Shown here one piece after another: positions 3,299-5,514 of a stretch of 5,514 nucleotides of DNA. Source of the stretch: an uncultured Pseudomonadota bacterium (GTDB taxonomy: Bacteria > Pseudomonadota > Gammaproteobacteria > Methylococcales > Methylomonadaceae); NCBI GenBank assembly GCA_903904275.1, contig CAIVBX010000164.1:1-5514 (forward strand), written 5' to 3'. The position numbers and the translations under genes are program-made. Each line of letters begins with the position of its first letter. Position 1 is the stretch's first letter. The notes under the pieces were generated by a model that was not told the origin of the DNA, searched no databases, and saw only the letters and a program-made list of their open reading frames with translations.

Positions 3299-4198
3299 AT
3301 GGGTATCAACGACACAAACGCATTTGAACAAGCATTAACGGTTTTAAAAAGCGCGTCAATCACAGTAGGCATTCAATACGGTATGCCAGATGCAGAGTAT
3401 TTCGCGCATCCAGCAATCAGCAACTCAAAAATAAAAGAACTTTTGCGCTCACCAGCACATTATAAGCATTCGCTTACTGCGCCGCATGAAGAAAAAGAAT
3501 CATTCCTTGTCGGAAGTGCCGCGCATTGCAGTATTTTGGAGTTTTTGGAATTCGATAAACGTTTTTTTGTTTGCGACGAAAAAATTGATAAGCGCACAAC
3601 AATTGGAAAAAAACGTTTTGCAGAAATCGTGATTGAGGCAAATGGTAAGCAAATTCTTACTAGCGAGAATTACGAAAAAGTAAGTGGTATGCACAACGCA
3701 ATTATGAACAACAGTGAAGCAGGGATGTTTTTTAGAGAAGGCTCGCCTGAGGTCGTTGTTATTTCTGAAATCGAAGGCGTACCCGCTAAAGCAAAATTTG
3801 ATTGGTTAATCCAAAAACCTGTGTTTTGGGATGGTGTTGATTATGACGGCATTATTGTTGATTTAAAAACTACTGACGATGCACGCCGTGATTCATTTGC
3901 AAAGTCGATTTACAAATTCGGTTATGACACGCAAAACGCTTGGTACTCCGACATTGCAGAAAAGGAATTAGGCGGGAATTACTTATTTTTGTTTGTCGTA
4001 GTTGAAAAAGAAGCCCCGCATTGTTTATCAATTTTTCAACTTGATGACCAATCAATCCATATCGCACGCACGAAATATCGTAAGGCATTAGCTCTTTATC
4101 GTGAATGCAATATCACGGGGGACTGGAACGGGTATGAAGGTAGCGTACAGTTAATTTCACTGCCCACATGGGCAACAAAAGAATTTCAAAACATTTAA
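3299..4198 (+). CDS. RecE-like PD-(D/E)XK exonuclease (exonuclease VIII family)
   Basis: This encodes 299 residues from ATG 3299, with GGAG at 3289-3292. It degrades one strand of double-stranded DNA ends to leave 3' tails for an annealing protein, by analogy with the C-terminal domain of RecE. Visible motifs, in order: SNSKIKELLRSPAHYK (41-56); GSAAHCSILEF (72-82) with the conserved His76; AKAKFDWL (163-170) with metal-binding Asp168; IVDLKTT (186-192) with Asp188 and Lys190 of the (D/E)xK site; and QNAWYSD (212-218) with the Gln and Tyr of the usual QxxxY motif. All core residues are present, so it should be active. The length matches standalone phage versions; E. coli RecE is far longer. 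recT begins 192 bases downstream, the classic partner. Confidence 0.9.
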   Translation: MGINDTNAFEQALTVLKSASITVGIQYGMPDAEYFAHPAISNSKIKELLRSPAHYKHSLTAPHEEKESFLVGSAAHCSILEFLEFDKRFFVCDEKIDKRTTIGKKRFAEIVIEANGKQILTSENYEKVSGMHNAIMNNSEAGMFFREGSPEVVVISEIEGVPAKAKFDWLIQKPVFWDGVDYDGIIVDLKTTDDARRDSFAKSIYKFGYDTQNAWYSDIAEKELGGNYLFLFVVVEKEAPHCLSIFQLDDQSIHIARTKYRKALALYRECNITGDWNGYEGSVQLISLPTWATKEFQNI

Positions 4199-4392
4199 TT
4201 ATTTTTTTTGACAAATTCACGGACTGCTTCACGGACGGTTTCGGATAAGTTCATGCCTAATTCATCGGCTTTCTTTTCTAATTCTGCGTGAAGCCATAGA
4301 AGTAAAGAGGATTGTGTGAGGGAGAAAATATCATCAACGCTAAAAGAAAAAAATAGAATTAAAAAAACAACTTCAACAAGGGGAATAATCAT
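4195..4392 (-). CDS. Ribbon-helix-helix-like small reading frame, start doubtful
   Basis: Read on the minus strand, the last 38 residues are SSLLLWLHAELEKKADELG followed by MNLSETVREAVREFVKKNN (4198-4311). That is the strand-helix-helix pattern of CopG/Arc-type ribbon-helix-helix DNA-binding proteins, including the typical G-x-N-L-S-E-x-V-R-E-A turn. The stop (4195-4197) overlaps the exonuclease stop. Going upstream, the frame turns into Phe/Leu/Val-rich codons from a T-rich strand, and its only nearby ATG (4390-4392) lies on the complement of the recT start, with no ribosome site. It is probably the 3' end of a transferred antitoxin or repressor gene, or a gene with an unusual start. It could also be chance, though the motif is strong. 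Confidence 0.4.
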   Translation of the reverse strand: MIIPLVEVVFLILFFSFSVDDIFSLTQSSLLLWLHAELEKKADELGMNLSETVREAVREFVKKNN

Positions 4393-5514
4393 GTCACAAC
4401 AAGTATCAAGAGCAGAACAAATCAAACCTGCATTAGTTTCAATTAATAAACAAGTTCAATCTTTGTACAACGGCGACAAAGAACGCGCAAACAAAATGAT
4501 TGCCGCAGCATTAGTTATTGGTTGCGACCCAGCGTTGCGTAATTGCAGCCCTGAATCAATTGGTCAAGCAGTTATCGGCGTTGCAATGATGGATTTAAGC
4601 ATTGATAAAACAATGGGGCATTGCTATTTAGTCCCTTATGGGAACGGTATCCAATTGCAAGTGGGTTACAAGGGGATGATACAACTTTTATTTCGCGCAG
4701 GTTGGGCGATTAAATCATTTCCTGTTTATGAATGTGATGAATTTGACATTGGTGAAATTGATTATTTAGGCAATACAACCAGTTTTAAATTCAAGCAAAA
4801 CATTGATGATAGAAACGAAGGCGACAAAGATTGGGTATATCAAAACTTACGCGGCGTTTATGTTGTCGCACAGCACGCAGATACAAAAGACGTGTATTCG
4901 ACATTTGTTGCAAAACAGTCCATTGAGAAGCTACGCAAAGTATCACCTAATCAAAAAAACTCTCAATTTCCTACAGGGATTTGGAAGGATTGGTACGAAT
5001 CTATGGCTATTGCAAAAGCAGTAAAAGTTTTGGCTAAACGACTACCAATTGGTGATAGTAGAGCCGCTATTGCGCTTGCGATTGATGACAAAACAGATAT
5101 TGGCGCAGCAGTGAATTACGGAAAAACGGCTGATACTGGAATGGTGATTGATATGGAATCAACGCCAGAACCAAAGCAAAAATCCCGCAGCGTTGATAGC
5201 TTAATCGGCGGTCAAAAATCGGATTCGATTCAAGAACAGCCAAAACCAGAACCAATGCAACCACCCCATGACGATGCACCACTTCCTGAACCACCTGTCG
5301 ATTTTGAAGAGTATGGGACGATGCCAATTCCTGAACTTGCGCCTGAACCTGTAAAAAACGTAATACCTGCAACTCTTGAGGACGAGTGGAAATTAAGAAT
5401 CGATAACTGGAAAACATTGAGCGACATTGCACGCGACTTAAACGTAATGCCGCAATCAATCAAAACTAATTTGAGAGATTACTACACGGCACGTCAAACG
5501 GCGTTGAAAGCCGA
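4391..5514 (+). CDS. recT: RecT single-strand annealing protein with long C-terminal tail (3' end outside window)
   Basis: Open from ATG 4391 to the window end, giving 374 residues. AAGGGGA (4378-4384) is the ribosome site. RecT binds single-stranded DNA and anneals complementary strands after RecE-type resection. The core family pattern runs from about 15 to 225: IGCDPALRNCSPESIGQAV (43-61), MGHCYLVPYGNGIQLQVGYKGMI in pieces (75-97), LLFRAGW (99-105), PVYECDEFDIG (111-121), RGVYVVAQ (154-161), IWKDWYESMAIAKAVKVL in pieces (197-214) and AKRLPIGD (215-222). Most RecT proteins end near 270; this one continues with a Pro/Glu-rich linker (about 256-325) and an HTH-like segment WKTLSDIARDLNVMPQSIK (340-358). 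The stop is not seen. The pairing with the nuclease confirms a recombination module. Confidence 0.93.
   Translation, partial: MSQQVSRAEQIKPALVSINKQVQSLYNGDKERANKMIAAALVIGCDPALRNCSPESIGQAVIGVAMMDLSIDKTMGHCYLVPYGNGIQLQVGYKGMIQLLFRAGWAIKSFPVYECDEFDIGEIDYLGNTTSFKFKQNIDDRNEGDKDWVYQNLRGVYVVAQHADTKDVYSTFVAKQSIEKLRKVSPNQKNSQFPTGIWKDWYESMAIAKAVKVLAKRLPIGDSRAAIALAIDDKTDIGAAVNYGKTADTGMVIDMESTPEPKQKSRSVDSLIGGQKSDSIQEQPKPEPMQPPHDDAPLPEPPVDFEEYGTMPIPELAPEPVKNVIPATLEDEWKLRIDNWKTLSDIARDLNVMPQSIKTNLRDYYTARQTALKA

Noticed and set aside
3500..4088. Two minus-strand reading frames inside the exonuclease gene
   Set aside because: The + strand carries all nuclease motifs here; the opposite frames show no motif or ribosome site.
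4803..5463. Reading frames overlapping recT, one + and two minus
   Set aside because: All lie within the RecT core or its Pro-rich linker; the Gly/Ser- and Val/Gln-rich products are by-products of proline and glutamate codons.
1..5514. tRNA genes, rRNA, CRISPR array, insertion sequence or attachment site
   Set aside because: I saw no cloverleaf-like segment, regularly spaced repeats, transposase motifs or integrase-linked repeats; the only direct repeats are the ones listed.

Overview
This looks like the early region of a prophage or temperate phage in a low-GC (about 40%, my estimate) Gram-negative bacterium. The gene set points that way: a repressor-like helix-turn-helix protein, a chain of very small genes of unknown function, a RecE-type PD-(D/E)XK nuclease and a RecT annealing protein. 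The host genus cannot be fixed. I found no exact Haemophilus-type (AAGTGCGGT) or Neisseria-type (GCCGTCTGAA) uptake word. Pasteurellaceae, Moraxellaceae or low-GC Neisseriaceae all remain possible; Pasteurellaceae is only my first guess.

Left block (1-1060). The C-terminal part of a Cro/CI-type regulator enters from the left edge and ends at a clean terminator (295-317). Next is a small Gln/Asn/Pro-rich reading frame that lacks a usable start codon. It overlaps the start of a two-TM membrane protein of a type common in prophages (483-989). Two terminators (995-1026 and 1041-1060) close this unit.

Control region (1090-1242). A good sigma70 promoter (TTTACA, 16 bp, TATAAT) carries two matching operator palindromes, ACAGT-N5-ACTGT, spaced 30 bp centre to centre. 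A third, perfect 16-bp palindrome lies between them. This is a repressor-controlled early promoter. Its leader carries a hairpin and a boxA-like word.

Right block (1243-5514), all on the + strand apart from one small reading frame. The genes are an SH3/KOW-like protein, an acidic helical protein, two unknown small proteins, a 57-residue membrane protein, a SleB-like protein, a 16-residue micro-ORF, a RecE-like exonuclease and RecT. RecT is cut by the right edge and has a long Pro/Glu-rich tail ending in an HTH-like segment. A ribbon-helix-helix-like reading frame lies on the minus strand between the exonuclease and recT.

The most unusual part is 1576-2694. Each of the four spacers between the small genes (71-159 nt) folds into strong hairpins. 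Several have GAAA or TTAC tetraloops, one spacer begins with a boxA-like word, and the last ends in an intrinsic terminator upstream of the recombination genes. My inference is a single early transcript read through that terminator by antitermination or attenuation, supplying the nuclease and annealing protein for phage recombination. The protein calls for RecT and the nuclease are firm. Functions of the small genes and of the RNA structures are unproven.
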